DNA of 42,796 nt from Methylococcaceae bacterium (GTDB lineage: Bacteria; Pseudomonadota; Gammaproteobacteria; Methylococcales; Methylomonadaceae): the NCBI GenBank assembly GCA_021736705.1, contig JAIPFI010000006.1:1-42796 (forward strand). Reading direction: 5' to 3'. The first letter of the stretch is position 1. Every line of letters starts with the position of its first letter. The notes under the pieces were generated by a model. The model was not told the origin of the DNA and did no database searches. It saw nothing but the letters and a program-made list of their open reading frames with translations. Shown in pieces: positions 1 to 8,624 of this stretch. The translations under genes were made by a program, and so were the position numbers.

Positions 1-1023
1 ATTGAAGGCGCGATGGGCTTATTTGATGGGCGCTCAGGTGTCGGCGAAAGTGGTTCTAGCGCGGAATTAGCACAAGCCTTGCAAGTGCCGGTTTTTTTAG
101 TAGTTGATGCAGCGGGTATGAGTGGTTCAATTGTGCCCTTGGTCAGTGGTTTTTGCGCTTATGCTGAAAAAATGGGCGTTAAGATTGCAGGTATTATCGC
201 CAATCGACTTGGTAGCGCACATCATGCCAGTTTATTAAAAGCCGTTTTACAGGAGCATCAGCAGCCACCTTTAATTGCTTGGATGGCAAAAGATGCACCG
301 GAGTTACCCGAGCGCCATTTGGGTTTGGTGCAGCCTTCTGAAGCGGCTTTACCTGATTTTTTACCTTTTTTTCATGTCGAAGTAGCAGATTTATTAGCTT
401 TGTTTGCTGAGGCTGACACTTATTTAACTGAACAGAATCCAGCTCAATTATTAAAGGGTAAAAAAATAGCTATTGCGCAAGACGCCGCTTGTTGTTTTAT
501 TTATCCGGCTAATCTGGACTTTTTACGGGAGCAGGACGCGGAACTTTTATTTTTCTCGCCTGTCGCGGGTGATGCGATTCCTGAAGGTGCTGATACACTA
601 TGGTTGCCGGGTGGTTATCCTGAGTTGTTTGCAGAGGCTTTGTCCGTCTCAAATACTTGGCCTTCCTTGCGTGAGTTTATCGCAGCCGATAAACCTGTAT
701 TAGCTGAATGTGGTGGCGCGATGCTTTTGGGTGAAGCCTTAATTGATCTTGATGGCAAGGCGTGGCCGATGGCGAATATTTTTACTTTTCGCTCGAAAAT
801 GCAACATAGATTGGCTTCTTTAGGTTATCGGGAAGACGTGTCAGGAATTAAAGGACATGAGTTTCATCATTCCGTGCGTGAGTCTGAGCAAGAATTAGAT
901 AGCTGGTTGCAAACAGGTCGGGGTGATCAGGGTGTGCGTTATCAGAATTGTCGTGCTTCTTATGTGCATTGGTATTTTGCCAGTGCGCCGGAAGTAATCA
1001 ATAAATGGTTGAGTGGGAATTAA
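1..1023 (+). CDS. cbiA: Cobyrinate a,c-diamide synthase, 3' part (5' end outside window)
   Basis: Cobalamin biosynthesis enzyme that amidates the a and c side chains of cobyrinate using glutamine and ATP. The frame is already open at base 1 and reads IEGAMGLFDG, the conserved EGxMGLxDG motif of the synthetase domain, so the ATG at 13 is internal and the gene begins upstream of the window. The C-terminal class I glutaminase domain is complete: LWLPGGYPELF, a nucleophile Cys in AECGG (codon at 709-711) and the HEFHHS histidine region. The stop codon directly abuts the ATG of cobO, which points to one coupled cobalamin operon. Whether it is the CbiA (anaerobic) or CobB (aerobic) type cannot be told from this fragment. 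Confidence 0.93.
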   Translation: MEGAMGLFDGRSGVGESGSSAELAQALQVPVFLVVDAAGMSGSIVPLVSGFCAYAEKMGVKIAGIIANRLGSAHHASLLKAVLQEHQQPPLIAWMAKDAPELPERHLGLVQPSEAALPDFLPFFHVEVADLLALFAEADTYLTEQNPAQLLKGKKIAIAQDAACCFIYPANLDFLREQDAELLFFSPVAGDAIPEGADTLWLPGGYPELFAEALSVSNTWPSLREFIAADKPVLAECGGAMLLGEALIDLDGKAWPMANIFTFRSKMQHRLASLGYREDVSGIKGHEFHHSVRESEQELDSWLQTGRGDQGVRYQNCRASYVHWYFASAPEVINKWLSGN

Positions 1024-1560
1024 ATGAAAGAAAGAGATCGCCGTCAGGGCATCGTATTAGTTAATACTGGCGAAGGTAAAGGCAAATCATCAAGTGCTTT
1101 CGGTATGGTTTTTCGTGCTGCGGGTTGGGGCATGAAGGTTTGTGTTATTCAATATATTAAAGGTAAATGGCAAACGGGTGAGCAAAAAGCTGCGGAGCGT
1201 TTTGACAATATCGAATGGCATGTGTTGGGTGATGGCTTTACCTGGGATACGAAAAATCCTGAGCAGGATATTAAAACCAGTCGTGAAATTTGGGAATTCA
1301 GTAAACAGAAGATTCTGTCGGAAGAATATGATTTTGTTTTATTAGATGAAATCAATTATTGTTGTGGTTATAACTGGATTTCAGGGCAGGAAATTGCTGA
1401 TTTTATTACTAATGAAAAGCCGCCTTGGATGCATTTGGTTTTGACTGGGCGAAATGCCGCACCTGAAGTGATTGAAGCCGCGCATACGGTAACGGAAATG
1501 ACGAAGATTAAACATGCCTATGGGCAAGGGATTAAAGCCGCGCAGGGTGTCGAGTTTTAG
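1024..1560 (+). CDS. cobO: Cob(I)yrinic acid a,c-diamide adenosyltransferase
   Basis: Transfers the 5'-deoxyadenosyl group of ATP to the Co(I) corrinoid to form the upper ligand of adenosylcobalamin. The 178-residue length is normal for the CobA/CobO/BtuR family. An N-terminal P-loop GEGKGKSSSAFG lies near residues 17-28, followed by VCVIQYIKGKW and a Walker-B-like FVLLDEINY, all family hallmarks; LTGRNA comes near the C terminus. The ATG starts on the base after the cbiA stop, so translation is probably coupled to it. The next gene is about 165 bases away behind a palindromic repeat, so the cobalamin unit likely ends here. Confidence 0.93.
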   Translation: MKERDRRQGIVLVNTGEGKGKSSSAFGMVFRAAGWGMKVCVIQYIKGKWQTGEQKAAERFDNIEWHVLGDGFTWDTKNPEQDIKTSREIWEFSKQKILSEEYDFVLLDEINYCCGYNWISGQEIADFITNEKPPWMHLVLTGRNAAPEVIEAAHTVTEMTKIKHAYGQGIKAAQGVEF

Positions 1561-1627
1561 GCTTTTTCATGTGGGAGCGACTTTAGTCGCGATTTATAGT
1601 CAGTCGACAAGGTAAATAGTTTGCTTT

Positions 1628-1697
1628 GGTAGGGCGTGGCTTTAGCCCGCCTTTAGAGTGGATGCGCAGCATTGGCGGGCTAAAGCCACGCCCTACC
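1628..1697. repeat. 24-bp perfect inverted repeat (REP/MITE-like)
   Basis: Arms 1628-1651 and 1674-1697 are exact reverse complements separated by 22 bases. The core GCGTGGCTTTAGC recurs in another palindrome at 38903-38945. A related half-unit, GTGGGAGCGACTTTAGTCGC, lies just upstream near 1571-1590 and resembles the element at 31140-31195. The repeat sits between cobO and pip and is open in the pip reading frame, which falsely extends that ORF upstream. Confidence 0.85.
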
Positions 1698-1724
1698 GAA
1701 AATAAAAAATACAATAAGTTAAAG

Positions 1725-2678
1725 ATGAAATCACTTTATCCAGAAATAGAGCCTTTCCACACCTTCTTTCTTGAAACGGGCAGCCAGCATAAAGTCTATG
1801 TAGAGCAGTCAGGTAATCCGAATGGCATTCCTGTGGTGTTTTTACATGGCGGCCCCTGCTCAGGCACTAAACCACAGCACCGCTGTTTTTTTAATCCCGA
1901 GTTGTATCATATTATTTTATTTGATCAGCGTGGCTGTGGTTTATCTCAACCTTTCGGTGAATTAGAGGGAAATAATACCCAGAATTTGATCGCCGATATG
2001 GAGCGTATTCGGCAGCAATTAAAAATTGAACAGTGGTTGTTATTTAGTGGTTCGTGGGGCAGTACTTTGGCTTTATTGTATGCGCAGCAGTGTAAAGAAT
2101 ATGTCTCGGGGATTATCGTACGTGGTGTTTTTCTCGCGCGCCAAGAAGACTTGGAATGGTTTGCTGGTAATGGTGCAAACAGGCTCTATCCTGAGCAATG
2201 GCAGGTATTGCTCGATAGTTTGCCTGTAGAAACAGATAAGAATCAACCAATGCCCGCCGTTTTTACCGCGCTGTGGGGTGACGATGAAGTGGCAGTGCGA
2301 CGGGTGACGCGTGCATGGATGCAATGGAGTAGTCAGGTGGCTTTGGGCGCTGCTTATGATCGTACGCGACAAGGTGAACATATTACGCAAACGATGGTTG
2401 ATCAGGTGAAAATGGAATTGCATTATGCGCGTAACCGTTATTTTATTAACGAAAATCAAGTGTTAGAGGGTTGCGCTACACTGCAAGATATTCCTATGAT
2501 GATTATTCATGGTCGTTATGACTTTGTTTGTCCAATGGAAGCTAGTTTTAAATTATCCGAAGCTTTGCCTCATGCAGATTATAAAGTTTTGCCCAATGCT
2601 GGGCATATTGCGCAAGGCGATGAAATGATAGCGGCGTTAGTTGCGGCAACCGATGCAATGGCGGAGAATTGGCAATGA
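1725..2678 (+). CDS. pip: Proline iminopeptidase (alpha/beta hydrolase)
   Basis: Cleaves N-terminal proline from peptides in the cytoplasm. The start is set at 1725 (MKSLYPEIEP), giving 317 residues, the usual size of the S33 family; the frame stays open upstream to 1626 only because it runs through a palindromic repeat. Visible motifs are the oxyanion-hole FLHGGPCSG, FDQRGCGLSQP, the nucleophile serine in SGSWGSTLAL, the aspartate in HGRYDFVCP and the histidine in NAGHIAQG. The 3' end overlaps ubiX by an ATGA junction. It could act on other small peptides or esters, but the whole motif set is that of Pip. Confidence 0.9.
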   Translation: MKSLYPEIEPFHTFFLETGSQHKVYVEQSGNPNGIPVVFLHGGPCSGTKPQHRCFFNPELYHIILFDQRGCGLSQPFGELEGNNTQNLIADMERIRQQLKIEQWLLFSGSWGSTLALLYAQQCKEYVSGIIVRGVFLARQEDLEWFAGNGANRLYPEQWQVLLDSLPVETDKNQPMPAVFTALWGDDEVAVRRVTRAWMQWSSQVALGAAYDRTRQGEHITQTMVDQVKMELHYARNRYFINENQVLEGCATLQDIPMMIIHGRYDFVCPMEASFKLSEALPHADYKVLPNAGHIAQGDEMIAALVAATDAMAENWQ

Positions 2679-3253
2679 GTGCACTGAAAAAACGCTTGGT
2701 GATTGCCATGACCGGTGCAACGGGGGCAATTTATGGTGTGCGTATGTTACAAGTTTTGCAGCAACAAGAGGAATGGGAGTCGCATTTGGTGATTTCTTCC
2801 GCAGGTCTGGTTAATCTAAAATATGAATTAGAAATGAGCCGCTCTGAGTTGTATGCTTTAGCAGACGTCACGCATGGCATTGATGATATTGCTTCAACCA
2901 TTGCCAGTGGCTCATTTAAAACTGAAGGCGTTATTGTTGCGCCATGTTCAATGAAAACCTTGGCGGCGATTGCGCATGGTTTTGGGGACAATTTAATTTC
3001 GCGTTCAGCAGATGTTGCATTGAAAGAGCGCAGACGTGTGGTTATTATGCCGCGCGAAACGCCCTTAAATTTGGCACATATTCGTAATATGGCCAGTGCG
3101 ACAGAAATGGGTGCGATTATTTTTCCTCCTATGCCCGCGTTTTATAATAAATCCAATTCGATTGCCGCCATGGTTGATGAAGGCGTGGGGCGGGTGTTAG
3201 ATATGTTCAGCGTGAATGTTGAGGGATTATTTACACCTTGGGAGGGGCTGTAG
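2675..3253 (+). CDS. ubiX: Flavin prenyltransferase UbiX
   Basis: Makes the prenylated FMN cofactor used by UbiD-type decarboxylases, here presumably for ubiquinone synthesis. A start at ATG 2675 (MSALKKRLVIAMTGATG) gives 192 residues, a standard length. A TTG two codons earlier is possible, but the ATG forms an ATGA overlap with the pip stop and has GGAG about eight bases upstream, inside pip. Motifs: GATGAIYGVRML near the N terminus, APCSMKTLAAIAHG in the middle and RRRVVIMPRETPLN, the phosphate- and flavin-binding segments of the family. Translationally coupled to pip, although the two functions have no obvious link. Confidence 0.94.
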   Translation: MSALKKRLVIAMTGATGAIYGVRMLQVLQQQEEWESHLVISSAGLVNLKYELEMSRSELYALADVTHGIDDIASTIASGSFKTEGVIVAPCSMKTLAAIAHGFGDNLISRSADVALKERRRVVIMPRETPLNLAHIRNMASATEMGAIIFPPMPAFYNKSNSIAAMVDEGVGRVLDMFSVNVEGLFTPWEGL

Positions 3254-3316
3254 AATGCATCGAGGTAGCATTTTCACTAAATAAGTTTAATTCAGAGACG
3301 TTAAAAAGATGTAAAT

Positions 3317-3409
3317 ATGATTGCTCTATTATTGGCTCTTTTGATGGTCATTTCTATTAACGCCACTATCTCAATGAATAGGGGCGAATTTTCTAAAAAT
3401 GGTGGATAA
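3317..3409 (+). CDS. Possible 30-residue hydrophobic peptide (uncertain)
   Basis: A short ORF with the N terminus MIALLLALLMVISI, one hydrophobic helix, then a polar tail ending in EFSKNGG. It lies in the 230-base gap before the glucan synthase gene. No convincing Shine-Dalgarno sequence is visible. It could be a leader peptide or chance; listed because it is the only coding-like object in the gap. Confidence 0.2.
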   Translation: MIALLLALLMVISINATISMNRGEFSKNGG

Positions 3410-3433
3410 TTAGCGCAATTTCAGGGATTAAAT

Positions 3434-3451
3434 TAAGGGCGGAAGCCCTTA
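3434..3451 (+). promoter_or_regulatory. Hairpin with GGAA tetraloop in the glucan synthase leader
   Basis: TAAGGGC (3434-3440), loop GGAA, GCCCTTA (3445-3451) form a perfect 7-bp stem about 35 bases before the TTG start. No T-run follows, so it is not a classical terminator. It may be a transcript structure affecting stability or translation. Confidence 0.35.
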
Positions 3452-3485
3452 TACAGTTAAAAATTTTTAATATATAGGTCAACCA

Positions 3486-6083
3486 TTGATAAAAAAGACT
3501 AGCTTTTCGATTATAACGCTCGCTCTCCTTGTGGCGACCAATTTTTTCTTTTGGGCTTACATTAATCGTCCTACACAGGTTCAGCCGTGGGTGGGACCTA
3601 TGATGGGTCTATCTTTCAGTCCTATGCGCGCGCACCACGCCCCCACAAAAGGTAGGTATCCAAGCGACGAGGAAGTCAATGAAGACCTGTCTTTAATGCT
3701 GGGACGGGCTCATGCGGTGCGAACCTATAGTGTTCTAAACGGTCTTGAGCGGGTTCCTGAACTTGCTGCACAGCATGATCTAAATGTTACTGTTGGCGCA
3801 TGGGTCAGTAGTGATCCTGTAGAAAGTCAAAAAGAAATTGATTCTTTAATTAGTATTAGTCGTAATGAGAAGGCTAACAATGTCGTACGTATATTGGTCG
3901 GCAATGAAACGCTGGTGCGTAATGAAATGCCTGTAGAGCAACTCATTGCTTATATTAAACAGGTTCGTAAGCAAACATGGCGCCCTGTTAGTACATCAGA
4001 AACTTGGGATCAATGGCTTGCGCACCCTGAGCTAGCCAATGAGGTGGATTTTATTGCGGCTCATATTTTACCTTATTGGGAAGGTATTCCTGCTGAACAG
4101 GCTGTTGATTATGTCTTTGACCGTTATCAGGCCTTGCGTGACGCGTTCCCTAATAAAACGATTGTCTTAACCGAGGTCGGCTGGCCTTCAGATGGTCAAC
4201 CGATACGTGCAGCAAAGGCTAGTAAGGCTAATCAGGTTAAATTTCTGCGTGATTTCCTGAATCGTGCACAACAACAAAAATTAACTTACTATGTCGTAGA
4301 GGCATTTGATCAGCCGTGGAAGCAATCTATGGAAGGCTCTTCAGGCGCCTACTGGGGGGTATTTACTGCAGACCGACAAGCTAAATTCGAGATGCAGGGC
4401 GATGTGTTTAATATGCCTGACTGGCAGGATTGGGCTTTTGGTGCGGCTATTCTAAGTATGATCTTAATGATCATATTTTTGTTTACTAGAGTTCGCATGA
4501 AGTTGTCGGGAAAATTCTTTTTTGGCATCATGGCGAATCTTTCTGCTTCGACTATTGCTTGGACTGCGTCTATTGGGGCGAGTCAATATCAAACGACACT
4601 GAGCTTGGCTTTGTGGATTCTGCTACTTGTCATGCAGGCTTTAGCGATATTGGTTTTGCTTGTGGAAACACTGGAGATTTCAGAAGTGCTATGGAATCGA
4701 ACAGGAGAGCGAAGCTTTAAGGCGGTTATAGCGCCGAGCGACTTTATTTATCCCAAAGTTTCATTGCATGTACCCATTCATAATGAACCGCCTGATATGG
4801 TTAAACAAACTTTAGCTGCTTTGGCTAAATTAGATTATCCTAATTTAGAGGTATTAATTATTGATAATAACACCAAAGATCCTGAAGTATGGCAGCCAGT
4901 TGAAGCAGAATGTGCGCGTCTTGGATCTACTTTTCGTTTTTTTCATTTGGAAAATTGGCCTGGATATAAGGCCGGTGCAATAAACTATGCACTGACACAG
5001 ACCGCTGAAGATGCAGAAATCATTGGTGTTATTGATAGTGATTATATTGTCGAGCCGGATTGGTTAAAAGGTTTAGTGCCTTATTTTACTAAAAAGGATG
5101 TGGGGTTTGTACAAGCACCACAGGATTATCGCGATTGGCAGGAAAATAGCTTTAAAGCCCTGTGCCACTGGGAATATGCAGGATTTTTTCAGATTGGTAT
5201 GGTACAGCGTAATGAGTCCAATGCGATTATCCAGCATGGCACTATGACCTTAGTACGCAAATCGGCCTTAGAATCTGTCGGTAACTGGGGCGAGTGGTGT
5301 ATCTGTGAAGATAGCGAACTTGGATTGCGTTTATATCGTGCCGGTTATGATTCTGTTTATGTGAAAGACTCTATGGGACGAGGTGTAACGCCTGATACTA
5401 TTTCTGGGTATATGATTCAACGACATCGCTGGGTTTATGGTGCCATGCAAATTATGAAGCGCCATTGGCGCGCTTTATTGTTGGGTAATAAATCTGATTT
5501 AACCGCTGCGCAGCGTTATTATTTTCTTGCCGGATGGTTGCCTTGGTTTTCTGATGCGTTGGCTTTGTTATTTACCTTTGCGAGTTTGATTTTAACCGCA
5601 AATATAGTTATGGATCCGATACATAGCGAACTTCCAGTGAATGCTTTTATATTGCCAACTATCGGTTTATTTGGCTTTAAGTTATTTAGAACTATCTGGC
5701 TTTACCATGCCCGTGTTGGCTGTTCTACGCTGCAAACTTTAGGGGCGGCACTTGCTGGTTTAGCGCTGACTCATACGGTTGCGAAAGGTATTTGGCAGGG
5801 GTTATTTACTTCTGGTCGTCCTTTTATGCGCACCCCTAAGTTTGAAAAAAGCAGACCTTTTTTAGCGGGATTAGTTACTATTAAAGAGGAGTTACTGTTA
5901 TTGATTTTACTCTGGACGGCTGTTACTTATATGATATCGCTAGAGCATTTTGATAATGTCACTGGACAATTATGGGTTGCTGTTTTGCTCGTGCAATCAA
6001 CGCCTTATGCCGCTTCTTTATTTTTGCTTTTGGTAAATGTAGCACCTAATTTATCGTCTAAAAAACGCAAAAAGTTAAAATAG
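3486..6083 (+). CDS. Membrane beta-glucan synthase: GH17 domain fused to a GT2 glycosyltransferase
   Basis: An 865-residue fusion. An N-terminal membrane anchor is followed by a periplasmic GH17-like domain (about residues 35-305) with acid/base Glu141 in VGNE and nucleophile Glu230 in LTEVGWPS. After two or more membrane helices comes a GT2 catalytic domain (about 420-660): IDNNT, DSD at 517-519, CEDSE with Glu608-Asp609, and QRHRW at 645-649, the D,D,D,QxxRW set of processive synthases. Several more helices end the protein. The same architecture is known for NdvB-type cyclic beta-1,3/1,6-glucan synthases of rhizobia and Pseudomonas. The start is TTG: a stop at 3468 closes the frame upstream, and the first in-frame ATG lies inside the GH17 domain. 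Fifteen bases before an opgC homologue, so the product is probably a periplasmic glucan that becomes substituted. Confidence 0.88.
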   Translation: MIKKTSFSIITLALLVATNFFFWAYINRPTQVQPWVGPMMGLSFSPMRAHHAPTKGRYPSDEEVNEDLSLMLGRAHAVRTYSVLNGLERVPELAAQHDLNVTVGAWVSSDPVESQKEIDSLISISRNEKANNVVRILVGNETLVRNEMPVEQLIAYIKQVRKQTWRPVSTSETWDQWLAHPELANEVDFIAAHILPYWEGIPAEQAVDYVFDRYQALRDAFPNKTIVLTEVGWPSDGQPIRAAKASKANQVKFLRDFLNRAQQQKLTYYVVEAFDQPWKQSMEGSSGAYWGVFTADRQAKFEMQGDVFNMPDWQDWAFGAAILSMILMIIFLFTRVRMKLSGKFFFGIMANLSASTIAWTASIGASQYQTTLSLALWILLLVMQALAILVLLVETLEISEVLWNRTGERSFKAVIAPSDFIYPKVSLHVPIHNEPPDMVKQTLAALAKLDYPNLEVLIIDNNTKDPEVWQPVEAECARLGSTFRFFHLENWPGYKAGAINYALTQTAEDAEIIGVIDSDYIVEPDWLKGLVPYFTKKDVGFVQAPQDYRDWQENSFKALCHWEYAGFFQIGMVQRNESNAIIQHGTMTLVRKSALESVGNWGEWCICEDSELGLRLYRAGYDSVYVKDSMGRGVTPDTISGYMIQRHRWVYGAMQIMKRHWRALLLGNKSDLTAAQRYYFLAGWLPWFSDALALLFTFASLILTANIVMDPIHSELPVNAFILPTIGLFGFKLFRTIWLYHARVGCSTLQTLGAALAGLALTHTVAKGIWQGLFTSGRPFMRTPKFEKSRPFLAGLVTIKEELLLLILLWTAVTYMISLEHFDNVTGQLWVAVLLVQSTPYAASLFLLLVNVAPNLSSKKRKKLK

Positions 6084-6098
6084 AACTAAAAAGTATCA

Positions 6099-7292
6099 AT
6101 GAAAACTGCACCAATTGTAACGCCCAGTGACCCTTTGTCGTCTAAGTTTGCTTATTTGCATAACCATCATATTGGTCGAGATCTACGGTTGGATTTCCTG
6201 CGTGGTCTCATTATGCTGGTCGTTATTAGCGTGCATATAGAGTATTTTTCCTTATTTAGCATGTTTGCCTGGGAACGGATTGGCTATGTTTCCAGCGCCG
6301 AAGGTTTTGTCGCTCTATCTGGCATTGTTCTGGGGATTGTCTATAAGCGGCGTTTACATCGGGAAGGGTTTAAAAGTTGTGCCATAAAATTATGGCAGCG
6401 CTCATTTCAGCTATACAGAATTAATCTTTTCATCATTCTAAGTATCCCTGTATTAGGCACAATACCCGGCATTAATATTTATGAGGTAAGCCACTGGCAG
6501 AACTGGTCACTCTATCCGCCTGTTACTGCTTCATGGCAAGAGATTCTACAACAAGCCTTGTTACTTAGAATTGGCCCGCATCAATTTCAAGTCATTGGCT
6601 TATATGTCGTATTGATGGCACTCGCGCCGCTGGTGCTATTTTGTTTGCAGCGCCAGAAAACGCTACTACTGATTGTCATGAGTTGCTTGTTATATGGGCT
6701 TAATCACAAGCTGCATTTGAGAATAACGGGTGCAGGTTTTGAACGCGGCTTTCCTTCGCTCACTTGGCAACTTCTGTTTGTCAATGGAATGGCTGTTGGC
6801 TACCATCATGAAAAGGTGCTGGGATACTTGATTGATCGTAAAAATAAAATCTTGATACTTATTGCCGGACTTATTTGCTTGGCCTTTTTAATCCTTAACC
6901 TAAATAAACCCAGCGTAATATTCTGGCCTTGGCAAACTCTCTCCCTAATTGATCCCGTTTATCTTCAGGAAATTTATAGGATCTGGTTTCAAAAAAACAA
7001 TTTAGGTCTGGGTCGAATAATAAACAATATAGCCTTATTTATTGTTCTTTATTATGCTTTGAGTCATTACTGGCTGCCTATTAATAAAGCATTAGGCTGG
7101 CTGCTGATACCCTTAGGGCAAGCTTCTTTATATGTTTTTATTCTGCATGTTTATTTCATCATACTGGTTAGTAACACACCGCTGCCCGGATACCATAATT
7201 TTTTTATCAATACCGGAATACATTTGGCGACAATTCTTATTATTTGGGCAATGGTGAAATATCGAGTGCTATTTAAGCTTATCCCAAGTTAA
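6099..7292 (+). CDS. opgC: OpgC-like glucan succinyltransferase (acyltransferase membrane protein)
   Basis: A 397-residue polytopic membrane protein matching OpgC, which adds succinyl groups to osmoregulated periplasmic glucans. The N-terminal signature RDLRLDFLRGLIMLVVISVH is followed by SSAEGFVALSGIVLGIVYKR, the conserved OpgC segment, and then about nine further hydrophobic helices. It begins 15 bases after the glucan synthase stop and is probably cotranscribed with it, which supports a role in decorating that glucan. The donor and acyl group cannot be read from the sequence. Confidence 0.85.
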   Translation: MKTAPIVTPSDPLSSKFAYLHNHHIGRDLRLDFLRGLIMLVVISVHIEYFSLFSMFAWERIGYVSSAEGFVALSGIVLGIVYKRRLHREGFKSCAIKLWQRSFQLYRINLFIILSIPVLGTIPGINIYEVSHWQNWSLYPPVTASWQEILQQALLLRIGPHQFQVIGLYVVLMALAPLVLFCLQRQKTLLLIVMSCLLYGLNHKLHLRITGAGFERGFPSLTWQLLFVNGMAVGYHHEKVLGYLIDRKNKILILIAGLICLAFLILNLNKPSVIFWPWQTLSLIDPVYLQEIYRIWFQKNNLGLGRIINNIALFIVLYYALSHYWLPINKALGWLLIPLGQASLYVFILHVYFIILVSNTPLPGYHNFFINTGIHLATILIIWAMVKYRVLFKLIPS

Positions 7293-7524
7293 ATGGATAT
7301 TTAGGAACGAAACGTAAATAGTATGTGAATCTTATAGCAACGAATTTTGTAATTTTAAACGTGTCACAAAGATCCCCCATCTTTCATTGTTTTTTTTATC
7401 TCTGATCTCAATAAATGTTGCTTCCTCTCTTGATATTGCTAATAGTATCAGCTTAAAAACATAATCTTGCACAAAAGTCTGTGACTTATTGATTTAAAAG
7501 TAATTCGTAAGCATTAGATATTAT

Positions 7525-8574
7525 TTAATAACCAATCATCAAGCGACTATTATGATGAAGAATCAATTTTATAAACTTAGCAATAATTAAGCTAATCAGA
7601 ATAGCTGTTGATATGTTAAATAAAATGGCTATTGATACGGGTAGAAAATTCAATGAGTAATATACCCCGTAGTACTCATAAAAGAAACATACCCAAGGGT
7701 GAATAAAAAAGATTGCAAAACTGGTTTCGGCAATATATTTAAGTATCGGAATTTCTTTATTTTCTAACTTATCAAGGACAGCGACAAAAAAGAAACACAT
7801 GAATACTTTCTGCCAAATCATAATATCTATTTTTTCTATTGAAAAAATAGATTGTTTGTGAAAACTGCCTATTTCGTCATACGTTAATATCTGTAGTGCT
7901 GCCAATAAAAGCACGATTATTCCAAGTATAAGGCTTTTTCCTTTTAAGCCTTGTAACACCTGTTCTTTATTGACAGAAACTATAATACCTAGCAAATAAA
8001 CCGGTAAGAAATAGATGGCTGAGTGAATAGGTGACAAATTATCTAAAGGACGTAAAGTGATAGACGATACACAAAATAACAGAAAAATTATAAAAAGTTG
8101 AATTGCTCTCGGCAATTTAATTAGCCTGATGAATAGGGGAGATAAGGCAAACATAATCATAATAAAAGGTATATACCAATAAGCAACGAACAATCGACCT
8201 GTCCATAAATATTGAATATATAGCTGAGTATATTGTTGCCAGTCTGTTATTTTTCCTGGGATTAATAGAGTGGAATAGGGTAATCGTTCAAAATAAAAGG
8301 CGAGTAAAAAAAATCCTAAGGTAGTTAAAAATAAATAAGGCAAAAAAACATATTTTGTTTTTTTAATAAGAAATGATCCGTATTCAAATTTTTTATAAAA
8401 AACATAATGAAAAAAGAACCCTGAAATGAAGACAAATAAAGACGTTCCACCTGTAATCAAATTGGCCAGTATTTTTTCGCCAAATGTTGTTACAGTTGCC
8501 GGGTTAAACGAATGTCCACTCACAATAAACAGAATGGCTATCGCTCTATAATAGTCGAATGCATGAATACGCAA
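7525..8574 (-). CDS. Acyltransferase family 3 membrane protein
   Basis: A 349-residue integral membrane protein of the acyltransferase-3 (PF01757-like) type. It begins MRIHAFDYYRAIAILFIVSGHSF, with the family's early Arg and His, then GGTSLFVFISGFFFHYVF and about ten helices. Such enzymes O-acylate exported glycans. The start is TTG at 8572-8574, chosen because AAGGAG sits 6-7 bases upstream on the minus strand and no in-frame ATG is near. It converges on opgC and follows the glycosidase-like gene by about 50 bases, so it may modify the same glucan or an exopolysaccharide. The protein is rich in Phe, Ile and Lys and its DNA is more AT-rich than its neighbours. Confidence 0.85.
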   Translation of the reverse strand: MRIHAFDYYRAIAILFIVSGHSFNPATVTTFGEKILANLITGGTSLFVFISGFFFHYVFYKKFEYGSFLIKKTKYVFLPYLFLTTLGFFLLAFYFERLPYSTLLIPGKITDWQQYTQLYIQYLWTGRLFVAYWYIPFIMIMFALSPLFIRLIKLPRAIQLFIIFLLFCVSSITLRPLDNLSPIHSAIYFLPVYLLGIIVSVNKEQVLQGLKGKSLILGIIVLLLAALQILTYDEIGSFHKQSIFSIEKIDIMIWQKVFMCFFFVAVLDKLENKEIPILKYIAETSFAIFFIHPWVCFFYEYYGVYYSLNFLPVSIAILFNISTAILISLIIAKFIKLILHHNSRLMIGY

Positions 8575-8624
8575 AGATAACTCCTTCTATAGGGTAAGTT
8601 TTAAACTTGAATAGCTAATCAAGA

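Noticed and set aside
1626-1724. Upstream extension of the pip reading frame by 33 codons
   Set aside because: It is read through a perfect 24-bp palindrome; from 1725 the protein has standard family length and a normal N terminus.
3434-3451. Hairpin before the glucan synthase as a terminator
   Set aside because: No T-run follows on either strand; kept only as a possible leader structure.
7293-7524. Gap between opgC and the acyltransferase as a site for an RNA gene or terminator
   Set aside because: No stem with a T-run, no tRNA-like cloverleaf and no ORF could be found.
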